A stretch of 46,866 nucleotides of DNA, from contig CAKRFP010000021.1 in NCBI GenBank assembly GCA_934320645.1, forward strand, positions 1 to 46,866, in the 5' to 3' direction. Positions 25,427 to 33,561 of this stretch are shown here, one piece after another. A model generated the notes under the pieces. That model saw only the letters and a list, made by a program, of their open reading frames with translations. It was not told the DNA's origin and did not search any database. Positions within the stretch are counted from its first letter, which is position 1. Every line of letters starts with the position of its first letter. The stretch comes from an uncultured Bariatricus sp. GTDB lineage: Bacteria; Bacillota; Clostridia; Lachnospirales; Lachnospiraceae. The translations under genes and the position numbers were made by a program.

Positions 25427-26923
25427 TTACACATACTTTGCTGCGTAAGTCATGATCAGTTCCTGTGTTGCCTCTTCTGCGTCAATCTCTCCGGCAAGTC
25501 TTCCACCGGACATAACCATGATACGGTCACAGATTCCGAGAAGCTCCGGCATTTCTGAAGAAACTACAATAACTACTTTGCCGCGGTTCGCAAGATCGAT
25601 GATGAGCTGATAGATCTCATACTTTGCACCGACATCGATTCCTCTTGTCGGCTCATCCAGAAGCAGTACTTCCGGATCGGTAAGAAGCCATCTTCCAAGG
25701 ATAACCTTCTGCTGGTTTCCACCGGAAAGTGCACGGATCTTTGTCTCCTGCGACGGTGTCTTTGTCCGCAGCGCATCAATATATTTCTGCGTATCTTCTT
25801 TCATGGATTTTTCACTCAGATAAAATCCTTTTTTGTGTCTCTTTAAGCTGGAGATAACGGTATTTTCACGAATGTTCAGGATGCCAAAGATACCGGTTGC
25901 TCTTCTCTCTTCTGTCAGAAGTGCAAATCCGTTCTTGATCGAATCCTGTGCATTCTTATTGCTGACTTGTTTTCCGTCAAGTTTTATCGTTCCTGATTTC
26001 CTGGTTGCAATTCCAAAAATTGTCTCCAGAGTTTCTGTACGTCCACTTCCGTCAAGTCCGGCAATTCCAAGAATTTCTCCTTTTCTTGCTTTAAAGGAAA
26101 CATCATTCAGGATCGAATACATTCCGGAAAGGTGTTCCACTTCAAGCGCTACATTGCCCGGTTTATTTGTCTTTGGCGGGAACTGATTGGTAAGCTCACG
26201 TCCAACCATCAGGCGGATGATATCGTCCATCTCCAGATCATCTGCTTTCTCGGTTGCTACCCAGGTTCCGTCACGCATGATCGTGATCTCATCTGAAATC
26301 CGTTTGATCTCTGCCATTTTATGTGAAATGTAAATGATTCCGCATCCTCTCTTTTTCAGCATCTCAATGATATCAAACAGATGCTCTACTTCCTGCTCTG
26401 TAAGGGAAGAAGTCGGCTCATCAAATACGATGACTTTTGCATTCACAGATACTGCTTTTGCAATCTCTACCATCTGTCTCTGTGATACCGGCATCGTACT
26501 CATGATCCTTTTCGGATCTACATCAATTTTCAATTCTTCAAATACTTTTTTTGTGTCGTCATAGATTTTTTTCTCATTTACCATGACGCCGCCCACTTTC
26601 GGGTAACGTCCGAGCCAGAGATTATCCATGACGTTTCTTTTGAGCGCCTGGTTCAGTTCCTGGTGAACCATTGCAACTCCATTTTCAAGAGCTTCTTTCG
26701 AATTCTTGAAATTAATCTCTTTTCCCTCCAGCTCAATCTTGCCACTGTCTTTGTCATAAATTCCGAAAAGGCATTTCATCAGTGTTGACTTTCCGGCTCC
26801 ATTTTCACCCATCAGTGCATGGACAGTGCCTGCTTTAACTGTCAGGGACACATGATCTAATGCTTTTACGCCCGGAAATTCTTTACAGATATCCGTCATC
26901 TGCAGTAAAACATCCTGTTTCAT
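25427..26923 (-). CDS. mglA: Galactose/methyl-galactoside ABC transporter ATPase
   Basis: A 498-residue protein with two fused ABC domains, as usual for this class. First domain: Walker A GENGAGKST, signature near PVSQRQMVEIAKAV, Walker B VIVFDEPTSSL. Second domain: degenerate Walker A GLDGSGRTE, signature LSGGNQQKVILGRWL, Walker B VLLLDEPTRGID. The degenerate second P-loop is a family trait. I start at the ATG at 26923 with AGGAGG before it; an upstream ATG at 26944 would add seven residues. Lies between mglB and mglC. Confidence 0.94.
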   Translation of the reverse strand: MKQDVLLQMTDICKEFPGVKALDHVSLTVKAGTVHALMGENGAGKSTLMKCLFGIYDKDSGKIELEGKEINFKNSKEALENGVAMVHQELNQALKRNVMDNLWLGRYPKVGGVMVNEKKIYDDTKKVFEELKIDVDPKRIMSTMPVSQRQMVEIAKAVSVNAKVIVFDEPTSSLTEQEVEHLFDIIEMLKKRGCGIIYISHKMAEIKRISDEITIMRDGTWVATEKADDLEMDDIIRLMVGRELTNQFPPKTNKPGNVALEVEHLSGMYSILNDVSFKARKGEILGIAGLDGSGRTETLETIFGIATRKSGTIKLDGKQVSNKNAQDSIKNGFALLTEERRATGIFGILNIRENTVISSLKRHKKGFYLSEKSMKEDTQKYIDALRTKTPSQETKIRALSGGNQQKVILGRWLLTDPEVLLLDEPTRGIDVGAKYEIYQLIIDLANRGKVVIVVSSEMPELLGICDRIMVMSGGRLAGEIDAEEATQELIMTYAAKYV

Positions 26924-27012
26924 AGCTGTCCTCCTGTCTCTCATCTTCTAATCTCGCATACCTTTCAAACCTGCCACTATGCAGTTCCATCCGGCTGCGT
27001 CACAACTTTAGA

Positions 27013-27047
27013 AAAGGTGGCTGGCCAACCACCTGGCCGCCACCTTT
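27013..27047 (-). other. Intercistronic stem-loop between mglB and mglA
   Basis: AAAGGTGGC (27013-27021) pairs with GCCACCTTT (27039-27047), with a further GGCCA/TGGCC pair inside separated by a one-base bulge. On the transcribed strand it is followed by TTCT only, so it is a leaky terminator or 3'-end protector. This would raise MglB (needed in excess) over the membrane components. Confidence 0.7.
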
Positions 27048-27060
27048 ATTTTTTACATTT

Positions 27061-28188
27061 TTATTTTCCTGAGTATTCCTGGTAAGGAATGAAGATCTTG
27101 TTGCTTACTTTATCAGAAATATTGTAAGAATCTGTTCCATCCATCAGATCTTTTCCATCTGCTGCATTCTTAGCAAGGTCTGCGATACAAGCTGCCATAC
27201 CATCTGCATCCTGTTTAACAGTTGCTGTCATCTTGCCATCTCCGATCAGCTGTTTTGCTGCATCTGTAGCATCAACACCAAATACCGGAATCATCTTTCC
27301 GTCTTTGCCTGTTCCAAGGTTGTATCCCTTATCATTCAGAGCAGAGATTGCGCCTTCTGCCATACCGTCGTTGTTGCAGATAACAAGCTCGATCATGTTA
27401 TTGCTTCCTTCGTTGTACTGGGAAAGGTTGGTTGTCATATAGTTGTTTGCTGCTGTTGCGCTCCAGTTACCATCCTGGTCAACCTGATATTTGTCACTGT
27501 TAGAAGCATCAAAGTATTCCAGTGCCGGTTTGCCAGCGTCTGTGATGATCTTATCTGCATCTTCTACAGCAAACTGTGTACGGTAAATAGCTTCTGCATT
27601 TCCGAGCTGTCCCATGAACATTGCGTAAGAGATCTTTCCATCTCCGTTAAGATCCATTTCGTCAAAATGTTCTACCACATAATTACCAATCATTTCGCCC
27701 TGCATATGTCCTGCTTCCGGAGCGTCTGTTCCTACAAATGCACACTTGTCATAGCTTCCAAGTACATCGCCTTCTGTCTTGTCATCTTCGATCGCACGGT
27801 TGAAGAAGATAACCGGGATTCCTGCTGCTTCTGCTTTTTCAACAATCTGTGAAGAAGCATCTACAGAACCGGATGTAACGATGTTGACGATCAGTGCTGT
27901 AGCACCTGTCTGGATTGCTGTATCAATCTGTTCGTTCTGTGTTGTCTGGTTACTGTTTCCATCATAGTCCTGATATTCAACGCCCATCTCGTCAAGTTTT
28001 GCATCGAGTGCTGTACGGACAGATGCAATGTAAGTATCAGAATAGGTATAATAGAATACTGCGATATTAGCGTCTGAAGATTTCTTATCACTGCTTCCAC
28101 CATCACTCTTGCCGGAGCCCCCGCATCCTGCAAGCATTCCCAGTGCCATCACACCCGCGAGCATCGCTGCTACAATTCTTCTTTTCAT
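27061..28188 (-). CDS. mglB: Galactose/glucose-binding lipoprotein
   Basis: A 375-residue lipoprotein. The signal peptide ends in lipobox LAGC with Cys22, followed by a Gly/Ser/Lys linker. The mature part is a type I periplasmic-binding fold: AVFYYTYSDTYIASVRTAL, TALIVNIVTSGSVDASSQIV, PVIFFNR, and the ligand-pocket CNNDGMAEGAISAL and VFGVDATDAAK. The calcium-loop sequence DLNGDGKISYAMFMGQ is the hallmark of MglB and matches the E. coli DLNKDGQIQ loop. AAGGAGG precedes the ATG. First gene of mglBAC. Confidence 0.94.
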   Translation of the reverse strand: MKRRIVAAMLAGVMALGMLAGCGGSGKSDGGSSDKKSSDANIAVFYYTYSDTYIASVRTALDAKLDEMGVEYQDYDGNSNQTTQNEQIDTAIQTGATALIVNIVTSGSVDASSQIVEKAEAAGIPVIFFNRAIEDDKTEGDVLGSYDKCAFVGTDAPEAGHMQGEMIGNYVVEHFDEMDLNGDGKISYAMFMGQLGNAEAIYRTQFAVEDADKIITDAGKPALEYFDASNSDKYQVDQDGNWSATAANNYMTTNLSQYNEGSNNMIELVICNNDGMAEGAISALNDKGYNLGTGKDGKMIPVFGVDATDAAKQLIGDGKMTATVKQDADGMAACIADLAKNAADGKDLMDGTDSYNISDKVSNKIFIPYQEYSGK

Positions 28189-28204
28189 AATTTCGTTCCT
28201 CCTT

Positions 28205-28234
28205 GTATAACGTTTACTTGATGATTCAAGTATA
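28205..28234 (-). promoter_or_regulatory. mglB promoter with possible cre site
   Basis: Minus-strand -10 TATACT (28234-28229) has no recognisable -35 at proper spacing (TGGGTA instead), as expected for a promoter needing an activator such as the YesN-like regulator. At 28218-28205 AGTAAACGTTATAC resembles a catabolite-responsive element, with about three mismatches to TGWAANCGNTNWCA, placed just downstream of the start point where CcpA would block transcription. The cre call is tentative. Confidence 0.4.
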
Positions 28235-28300
28235 ACAAGGAGAGGATAAAATACCCATGTAAAAAACTACGAGGGGTTTGTGAATTTCAACATTTACGCG

Positions 28301-29320
28301 CTACTTTTCTTCAAATGAAAATAACGCCTTCTGGCTCTTATCATCATACATATTTTCTCTTGTCACCAGAATACTGCTGGTTGCCGTCTCCTTCTTTTCC
28401 GGCTTCTGTTCATTCAGTAGTGTATTGATCTGCTCAATCCCCAGGTATCCCATCGCATATGGGTTCTGGACGATCAGTGCATCTACATTTCCTTTTTCCA
28501 GCATTCCAATGGATTTTACGTTACTGTCAAACGCAACAACCTGCGTCCGCTCTCCGGCTTCAAGCGCTTCTACCGCATCACCGACTCCAAGCGTTGTCCA
28601 TTCATTAAATGTCACGATCACATTGATCTGCGGATTGTCAATCAACATCCTCTCGGTGCCCTCTCTTGCATCTGTGATCGTAGACTTTACATTGATGGAC
28701 GCCGTAATATTTGCCCGGTCATCCTTAAGAACCGTATCCCGGAATCCCTCTTCACGAAGCTGCCCGTTCTCCGTACTCTTATCAAAATTTACGATTCCGA
28801 TATTCAGATTTTCCGCCGGATTACCAAGCACTTCTTCTCCTGCCATACATCCGGCTTCATAATTGTCTGTACCAATATAGCATTCCACAGCCTCACTGTT
28901 TACCGGACTGTCCACAACCACAATCCTGATTCCTGCCTTTGCCGCGCGGTCGATTGCTTCCGCATTCTTTTCAAAATCAATGGCAGAAAACAGAAGTGCA
29001 TCTACCTGTTCCCGGATTGCCCGGTCTATCATTTCATTCTGCGCCTCATAATCTTCCTCACCGTCTCCATCCGGTCCTTCGCACACCAGATCCAGATTAT
29101 ATTCCGCACTTGCCGCACCGGCTCCCGCATATGCGGACTGCCAGAAAGAAGAATCCATGGATTTTGTCAGAAATACTACTTTTTTCTTCTCGATGACACT
29201 ATTTGTACTGCCTTCTCTTCCTTCCCAGAGTCCGTCACCTGTCAGGACAAAAAACAGAATTGCAAGTAGGATCACACCTGCACCAATTGCAATAAATGGT
29301 TTTCTTCTACTTTTTCTCAT
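28301..29320 (-). CDS. Membrane-anchored periplasmic-type sugar-binding protein (sensor component)
   Basis: A 339-residue type I binding protein (Peripla_BP_4-like). It has an uncleaved-looking N-terminal helix (FIAIGAGVILLAILFFVLTG) and no lipobox Cys. The fold shows VVFLTKSMDSSFWQSAYAGA, DALLFSAIDFEKNAEAID, RIVVVDSPVN, CYIGTDNYEAG and VIVTFNEWTTLGVGDAVEAL. The gene overlaps the 3' end of the kinase gene by 14 bases and has no permease of its own between it and the kinase. It therefore probably presents sugar to the kinase rather than to a channel, as XylFII does for LytS in Clostridium beijerinckii. Confidence 0.8.
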   Translation of the reverse strand: MRKSRRKPFIAIGAGVILLAILFFVLTGDGLWEGREGSTNSVIEKKKVVFLTKSMDSSFWQSAYAGAGAASAEYNLDLVCEGPDGDGEEDYEAQNEMIDRAIREQVDALLFSAIDFEKNAEAIDRAAKAGIRIVVVDSPVNSEAVECYIGTDNYEAGCMAGEEVLGNPAENLNIGIVNFDKSTENGQLREEGFRDTVLKDDRANITASINVKSTITDAREGTERMLIDNPQINVIVTFNEWTTLGVGDAVEALEAGERTQVVAFDSNVKSIGMLEKGNVDALIVQNPYAMGYLGIEQINTLLNEQKPEKKETATSSILVTRENMYDDKSQKALFSFEEK

Positions 29321-31031
29321 ATTCTTCCTCCCTGACCTTCGGCATACGGATCGTCACACAGGTCCCTTCATCCAGCTCACTTGTGATATTCAGTCCATAA
29401 TTGCTTCCAAAATAAATCTTGATCCGGTCATTTACATTCTTGATTCCGATTCCGGTACGGTCTCCCGGCTCTTTGCGCAGAATCTCCCGGCACTGTTCTT
29501 CCGTCATACCGATTCCGTTATCCTCCACCTGGAAAATAATATCTTCTCCGTCCTCAAAAATACGGATCCAGATCTCACCCTCATCGATCATCTGCTTTAC
29601 ACCATGATAAATTGCATTCTCGATAATTGGCTGCAAAGTAATTTTGTTACAAAGATACGAAAGACACGACTCTTCCACCTCAAATGAATAGGTAAATTTG
29701 TTCTTATACCGATAATTTTCAATCTTCAGATAACTCTTTGCATGTTCCACTTCTTTTTCGATCGGAATCAGCTCATGCCCTTTACTGATACTGATACGGA
29801 ACAGCCTTGCAAGTGCCGTAACCATCTCTTCTGCATCTTCATTTTTCCCGTCTTCACACATCCATGCAATCGCATCCAGTGTATTATACAGGAAATGTGG
29901 ATTGATCTGCGCCTGAAGCGCTTTCAGCTCTGTTTTCCGCAGTGTGATTTCTTCCTGTCTGACCTGCTCCATCAGCTTCTGGATCTTCACAACCATGTGT
30001 TCAAATGAGTTGGATAAAGTCGTGATCTCTGTAGTTCCTGCCATCGGCTCAAATACAAAATTTTCCGCATTTTTTTCAAACCGGTGCATATCATCGGCAA
30101 GCTGCCTTACCGGTGCTGAGAACAGTTCTGAAAATGCCCATCCAAGAAGAAATACTGCTCCCATAACCAGACACAGAACGATCAGAAGTCTGGATACCGC
30201 ACTGCTTACCTTCTCCGTAATCATTTCATCTACATAGCAGACACCTACAATTTTCCAGTCACAGTTCTCGAGATTTTTCACAGTATAGATCACCTGTTCC
30301 TGAATATGTGTCCCTTCTTTTAAATCCATTCCCTTCTCTTCTTTTAACCCGGAATAAATGAGCTGCTGCTGTGGATGATAGATCAGATTGCCTTTTTTGT
30401 CCGCAATATAGGCATAGCCGTGCTGCCCGATTCCTACATCATCAACATAATTGGCAATGTCAGAAAAACGGATGTCAATATTTACCTGTATACTGGTTCC
30501 GTCTTCTTTCTGAATCTTTTGGTAAACGGTTACAACCCATGGATAATATCCCTCAAACAAAGATTCCACATATGGTTTGGTTATATGTAGCCTGCCATCG
30601 TCATCTTCCATTTCGGTACTCTGAACAATGCGATAATTCTCTTTCAGCTTCTGCCCTCTGTTCCAGTAACGCAGAAGCTCCCCATCTTCGCCACAGATCG
30701 TTACCGCTACTACATCGGAACGGATATTTACCAGATTCTGGATATATTCCTCAGAATAATTATTCTCATGACGCATTCTCGCCACGATCCGTTCCAATAT
30801 GATCCGCATATCCTGTGTATAATTCTCAACCGTATTCTGTACCTGTTCACAGCTCTGGGAACTGCTCGTCACTGCGCTTTGCTCCATTGCATTCCGGTAA
30901 ATCTGAACAAAAATAAGCGTTGCAGCCACTACCGAAATCAGGACGATTCCCATTACCATTGCAATAAACACACCGGAAATAGATATATTCCATCCCTTAT
31001 ACTGATCTGCTTCTTTTTTACGTCTGTTCAT
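29307..31031 (-). CDS. YesM-like sensor histidine kinase
   Basis: A 574-residue kinase. Helix 1 (about 18-40), an extracytoplasmic Cache-like sensor (about 45-275; GQHGYAYIADKKGNLIYHP), helix 2 (about 280-303), HAMP (APVRQLADDMHRF), then the His_kinase domain with phosphoacceptor His in INPHFLYNTLDAI and a HATPase_c domain (LQPIIENAIYHGV; VEDNGIGM; RTGIGIKNVNDRI). The target is almost certainly the YesN-like regulator, whose gene overlaps its start by 14 bases. Confidence 0.92.
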   Translation of the reverse strand: MNRRKKEADQYKGWNISISGVFIAMVMGIVLISVVAATLIFVQIYRNAMEQSAVTSSSQSCEQVQNTVENYTQDMRIILERIVARMRHENNYSEEYIQNLVNIRSDVVAVTICGEDGELLRYWNRGQKLKENYRIVQSTEMEDDDGRLHITKPYVESLFEGYYPWVVTVYQKIQKEDGTSIQVNIDIRFSDIANYVDDVGIGQHGYAYIADKKGNLIYHPQQQLIYSGLKEEKGMDLKEGTHIQEQVIYTVKNLENCDWKIVGVCYVDEMITEKVSSAVSRLLIVLCLVMGAVFLLGWAFSELFSAPVRQLADDMHRFEKNAENFVFEPMAGTTEITTLSNSFEHMVVKIQKLMEQVRQEEITLRKTELKALQAQINPHFLYNTLDAIAWMCEDGKNEDAEEMVTALARLFRISISKGHELIPIEKEVEHAKSYLKIENYRYKNKFTYSFEVEESCLSYLCNKITLQPIIENAIYHGVKQMIDEGEIWIRIFEDGEDIIFQVEDNGIGMTEEQCREILRKEPGDRTGIGIKNVNDRIKIYFGSNYGLNITSELDEGTCVTIRMPKVREEEYEKK

Positions 31032-32613
31032 GTTCCCTCCTGTATTTGTTCGGTGATACTCCCGTCAGCTTTTTGAAGCAGTGACTGAAATAATACTGAT
31101 CCTTATAGCCACACAGCTCTGAGATCTCACCGATCTTCATACCGGTACACTGCAGAAGCTCCATTGCCTTTTCAATTCGTTTTTTCGTCAGGATCTCAAC
31201 CAGTGAACTGCCTGTCGTCTTTTTTATCAGACTGCTGAGATAATTCGGCGACACCCCGATCTCGTCACTGATGATCATAACAGACAGATCCTGCTGGGCA
31301 TAACGATCCTGTATGATCTGTACTGCCTGTTCGCAGATAACCTCACTGCTTTTCTTTCTCTGATCCATAAGCATACTTTTTGCCTCCATACACAGACTTT
31401 TTATGGTCTGGAAATTCTCTGCCATACGTTCCATTTCCCGCAGCTGCTGCATAGAATATTTTTTCTGGAGAACTTCCATGCCACATTCCCCGATTGCCAT
31501 ATAAATGACCTTATATACCGCTGCCCCGATCTCGGTCAGAAGTATGGTACTAAGTACCAATGTATTCTTTCCTCCATTTCGCAGCTTCTTCTCCAGGTCA
31601 TCCAGATAAATCTCCAGATCCTCTGCCGTCCCTCCACGTAAAAAGGATTCCACCTTTGCTGTAATTCCCTGGATTTCCCCCTGTTCCAGTCCGTCTCCCT
31701 GCTCGGCATCGGAAATGAAATAGACACTGCTCTTATCCTTTCTGGAATAACTGAGTGCATTCATTGCATCCAGATAGCTTTCTCTGCATTTACCGAGCAT
31801 ACTTACGCTCCTGCTTACCCCGACCTGGCAGCAAAATCCCATAATACGCTCTACACTCTGGACAATTTCTTCTACAATAATATGTAAATACTTACCCATG
31901 CCTCCCGGAGTCGTCGCGATCAGCGATACCACTCTTCCTTCCAGATGGCAGCTTATATAATGAACATATTTTTTCAGGATCATATCAACTGCATTTACAC
32001 TGCTATAGCTTGTCTGATCCTTTCCATTTGCATCACGGATTCCGGTTACAAGCACCACGTACTGCATATTATCCGGCTTTGGATTACGGATCAGCTCACA
32101 TGCCTCTGCCCGCTCAAGAAGTGTCTCTTCGGACACCCGTTCATTCTGAAAGCTGTCGAGCAAAAGCGGAATAAGAAATTCCGTCTTGCGGCTGTCCAGC
32201 TTCTCTTTTCTTTCTTTTGTAAATTCTTCCACACGCTGATCCATGGCTTTTTTAATCTTTATCAGTTCCGCCTCGATCTCCTTTGCTGAAATCGGCTTCA
32301 GCATATAGCTTACAATATTGTATTGAATTGCCTGCTGCGCATAGGTAAAATCATCAAATCCACTTAAAAATGCGATCTGTACCATCGGACGAACTTCCCT
32401 GACCGCCCGTGCCAGCTCAATCCCCGATAAAAATGGCATCTTGATATCGGTAAGGAGCAGATCTGGTTCCAGCTTTTCAACCAGTTCCAGCGCGTCTGCA
32501 CCATTTTCAGCTTCCCCGACTACTTCAAAACCAATCTCTTCCCATCTTACCCTGCGGATAACACTTCTTCGGATTTCTTCCTCATCGTCGGCAACAACAA
32601 CTGTATATCTCAT
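31018..32613 (-). CDS. YesN-like response regulator with AraC DNA-binding domain
   Basis: A 531-residue regulator. The receiver carries DDEEEIRRSVIRRV, phosphoacceptor Asp in LLLTDIKMPFLSGIEL, and the Lys in YMLKPISAKEIE. A long middle region (about 130-425) of unknown fold follows. The C-terminal AraC-type double HTH reads ISDEIGVSPNYLSSLIKKTTG and IGEISELCGYKDQYYFSHCFKKLTGVSP. It heads the three-gene sensor operon directly upstream of mglBAC, and is the obvious activator of the mglB promoter. Confidence 0.93.
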   Translation of the reverse strand: MRYTVVVADDEEEIRRSVIRRVRWEEIGFEVVGEAENGADALELVEKLEPDLLLTDIKMPFLSGIELARAVREVRPMVQIAFLSGFDDFTYAQQAIQYNIVSYMLKPISAKEIEAELIKIKKAMDQRVEEFTKERKEKLDSRKTEFLIPLLLDSFQNERVSEETLLERAEACELIRNPKPDNMQYVVLVTGIRDANGKDQTSYSSVNAVDMILKKYVHYISCHLEGRVVSLIATTPGGMGKYLHIIVEEIVQSVERIMGFCCQVGVSRSVSMLGKCRESYLDAMNALSYSRKDKSSVYFISDAEQGDGLEQGEIQGITAKVESFLRGGTAEDLEIYLDDLEKKLRNGGKNTLVLSTILLTEIGAAVYKVIYMAIGECGMEVLQKKYSMQQLREMERMAENFQTIKSLCMEAKSMLMDQRKKSSEVICEQAVQIIQDRYAQQDLSVMIISDEIGVSPNYLSSLIKKTTGSSLVEILTKKRIEKAMELLQCTGMKIGEISELCGYKDQYYFSHCFKKLTGVSPNKYRREHEQT

Positions 32614-32670
32614 AGTCCTCTCTTTTCCTTTTCGATCAATCTCTCATCTGGTTATAGTTTCTCTTTTTAT

Positions 32671-32699
32671 ATTATAAGGGATTCACATATGCTTTTCCA
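32671..32699 (-). promoter_or_regulatory. Promoter of the three-component sensor operon
   Basis: Minus-strand perfect -10 TATAAT (32676-32671) and -35 TGGAAA (32699-32694, four of six), spacer 17; leader about 50 nt to the ATG at 32613. Confidence 0.6.
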
Positions 32700-32764
32700 T
32701 AAATATATCTCTGCTCAAATTTGTAATATTCTACGATTGTATACACGATACAGATATAAAAAAT

Positions 32765-32794
32765 GGACAGGCTGAATACCTCTTCAGTCTGTCC
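32765..32794 (-). terminator. Terminator after queT
   Basis: On the minus strand GGACAG-A-CTGAA pairs with TTCAG-C-CTGTCC around loop GAGGTA, followed by ATTTTTTAT. It separates queT from the sensor operon promoter. Confidence 0.85.
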
Positions 32795-32810
32795 GCATTT
32801 TTACATTCTC

Positions 32811-33299
32811 TTATGCTGTTTTAAAAATTACATTTCTATAACGATTCAATGCAGTATAAAGGACTAATCCAAGCACACCACATCCGACAACTTCTCCGAC
32901 ACCAACTGTCAGCATCATAAATGGAATCGGAAGTGCTACTCCGTATCCATAACGAAGTACGAACGGAACGATCACTGTATTTGAAATGATCGGTGGTAAC
33001 GGTGCAAGGAAACGGTTCTTGTTGCGAAGCTGATACGTAAACACTGCTCCGATCAGGGTTGCAATGCTTCCGAAAATAATATCCGGCAGAATTGCTCCTC
33101 CGAGAATATTTCCAACAATACATCCAACGAAAAGTCCAGGGATTGCAGCCGGTGTAAATACCGGAAGGATCGTAAGTGCTTCTGCAATACGGATCTGTAC
33201 TTCTCCGAATGAAAATGGTGCAAATACATAAGTCAGCACCACGTAGATTGCAGCGATCATCGCTGCCTGGGTCATAAATGCTACATTCTTGTTCTTCAT
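32811..33299 (-). CDS. queT: QueT-type queuosine-precursor transporter
   Basis: A 162-residue membrane protein of the QueT family (substrate-binding component of an energy-coupling-factor transporter for queuosine precursors). Landmarks are a start with AAMIAAIYVVLTYVFAPFSFG, then VQIRIAEALTILPVFTPAAIPGLFVGC, and later PPIISNTVIVPFVLRYGYG. It has five to six hydrophobic segments. AGAGGAGAG precedes the ATG, and a preQ1-I-like aptamer lies directly upstream of that ribosome site. It depends on a promoter inside the integrated element at its upstream side. Confidence 0.92.
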   Translation of the reverse strand: MKNKNVAFMTQAAMIAAIYVVLTYVFAPFSFGEVQIRIAEALTILPVFTPAAIPGLFVGCIVGNILGGAILPDIIFGSIATLIGAVFTYQLRNKNRFLAPLPPIISNTVIVPFVLRYGYGVALPIPFMMLTVGVGEVVGCGVLGLVLYTALNRYRNVIFKTA

Positions 33300-33307
33300 A
33301 TGAAATT

Positions 33308-33352
33308 CTCTCCTCTAGTTTTGTTTTACGAGTGGAAGGTCACGAACACTCG
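33308..33352 (-). promoter_or_regulatory. preQ1-I riboswitch controlling queT
   Basis: On the minus strand a P1 stem CGAGTG (33352-33347) pairs with CACTCG (33334-33329) around the 12-base loop TTCGTGACCTTC, followed by the A-rich tail TAAAACAAAACTAGAGGAG that runs into the queT ribosome site. The short P1, a loop starting UUC with G at position 6 and ending in C, and an ACAAAAC tail before the Shine-Dalgarno are the features of preQ1 class I aptamers (compare the B. subtilis queC and T. tengcongensis aptamers, which I recall). Ligand binding would fold the tail into a pseudoknot and hide the ribosome site. Context (queT) agrees. Confidence 0.75.
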
Positions 33353-33361
33353 ACTCATTTT
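33317..33361. repeat. attL: left copy of 45-bp attachment core
   Basis: 45 bases are identical to 46457-46501 in the same orientation. The block begins AGTTTTGTTTTACGAG and ends CGACTCATTTT. The integrase gene lies 200 bases inside. The repeat covers almost the whole preQ1 aptamer and stops next to the queT ribosome site, so each crossover product keeps an intact aptamer. Confidence 0.9.
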
Positions 33362-33451
33362 ACGCCGGGAATCGGCGAAACCCTTGTAAGACCTTGTTTT
33401 TCGGGTTTGGTAACGGGTGTTAGTATAGCATGGTGGGGATGAAAAATCAAG
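33362..33451 (-). promoter_or_regulatory. Element-borne queT promoter and leader copy
   Basis: Minus-strand -35 TTGATT (33450-33445), 17-base spacer, -10 TATACT (33427-33422), followed by a leader with an AAACCC/GGGTTT pairing and a CGCCG-ATTC-CCGGCG hairpin, then the aptamer. The block is about 90 % identical to 46586-46677 outside the element, including both promoter boxes, but lacks the 84 bases found there between leader and aptamer. It lies inside the element and is now the only visible promoter for queT. Confidence 0.8.
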
Positions 33452-33454
33452 GTA

Positions 33455-33474
33455 AGTACCAAAAAAGTACCAAA
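33455..33474. repeat. Left arm-type integrase site
   Basis: AGTACCAAAAAAGTACCAAA, a tandem pair of AGTACCAAA units. The same 20 bases in the same orientation occur at 46332-46351 near the right end. Pairs like this beside both att sites are typical arm sites for the N-terminal domain of tyrosine integrases. Confidence 0.7.
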
Positions 33475-33533
33475 TCGCCAAAACAGCCTTACAATCTTAC
33501 CGATATAAACGCTTACAACTCTGGCAAAAGACA

Positions 33534-33561
33534 ATAAAAATAGAGGGATGTCACTCCCTCT
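33534..33561 (-). terminator. Terminator of the integrase gene
   Basis: AGAGGGA-GTGACA-TCCCTCT on the minus strand is followed by ATTTTTATTG. The stem overlaps the last bases of int, so int transcription should not run into queT. Confidence 0.85.

Noticed and set aside
33308..33361. preQ1-II or preQ1-III riboswitch class
   Set aside because: The small single stem with 12-base loop and A-rich tail next to the ribosome site matches class I, not the larger II or III folds as I recall them.
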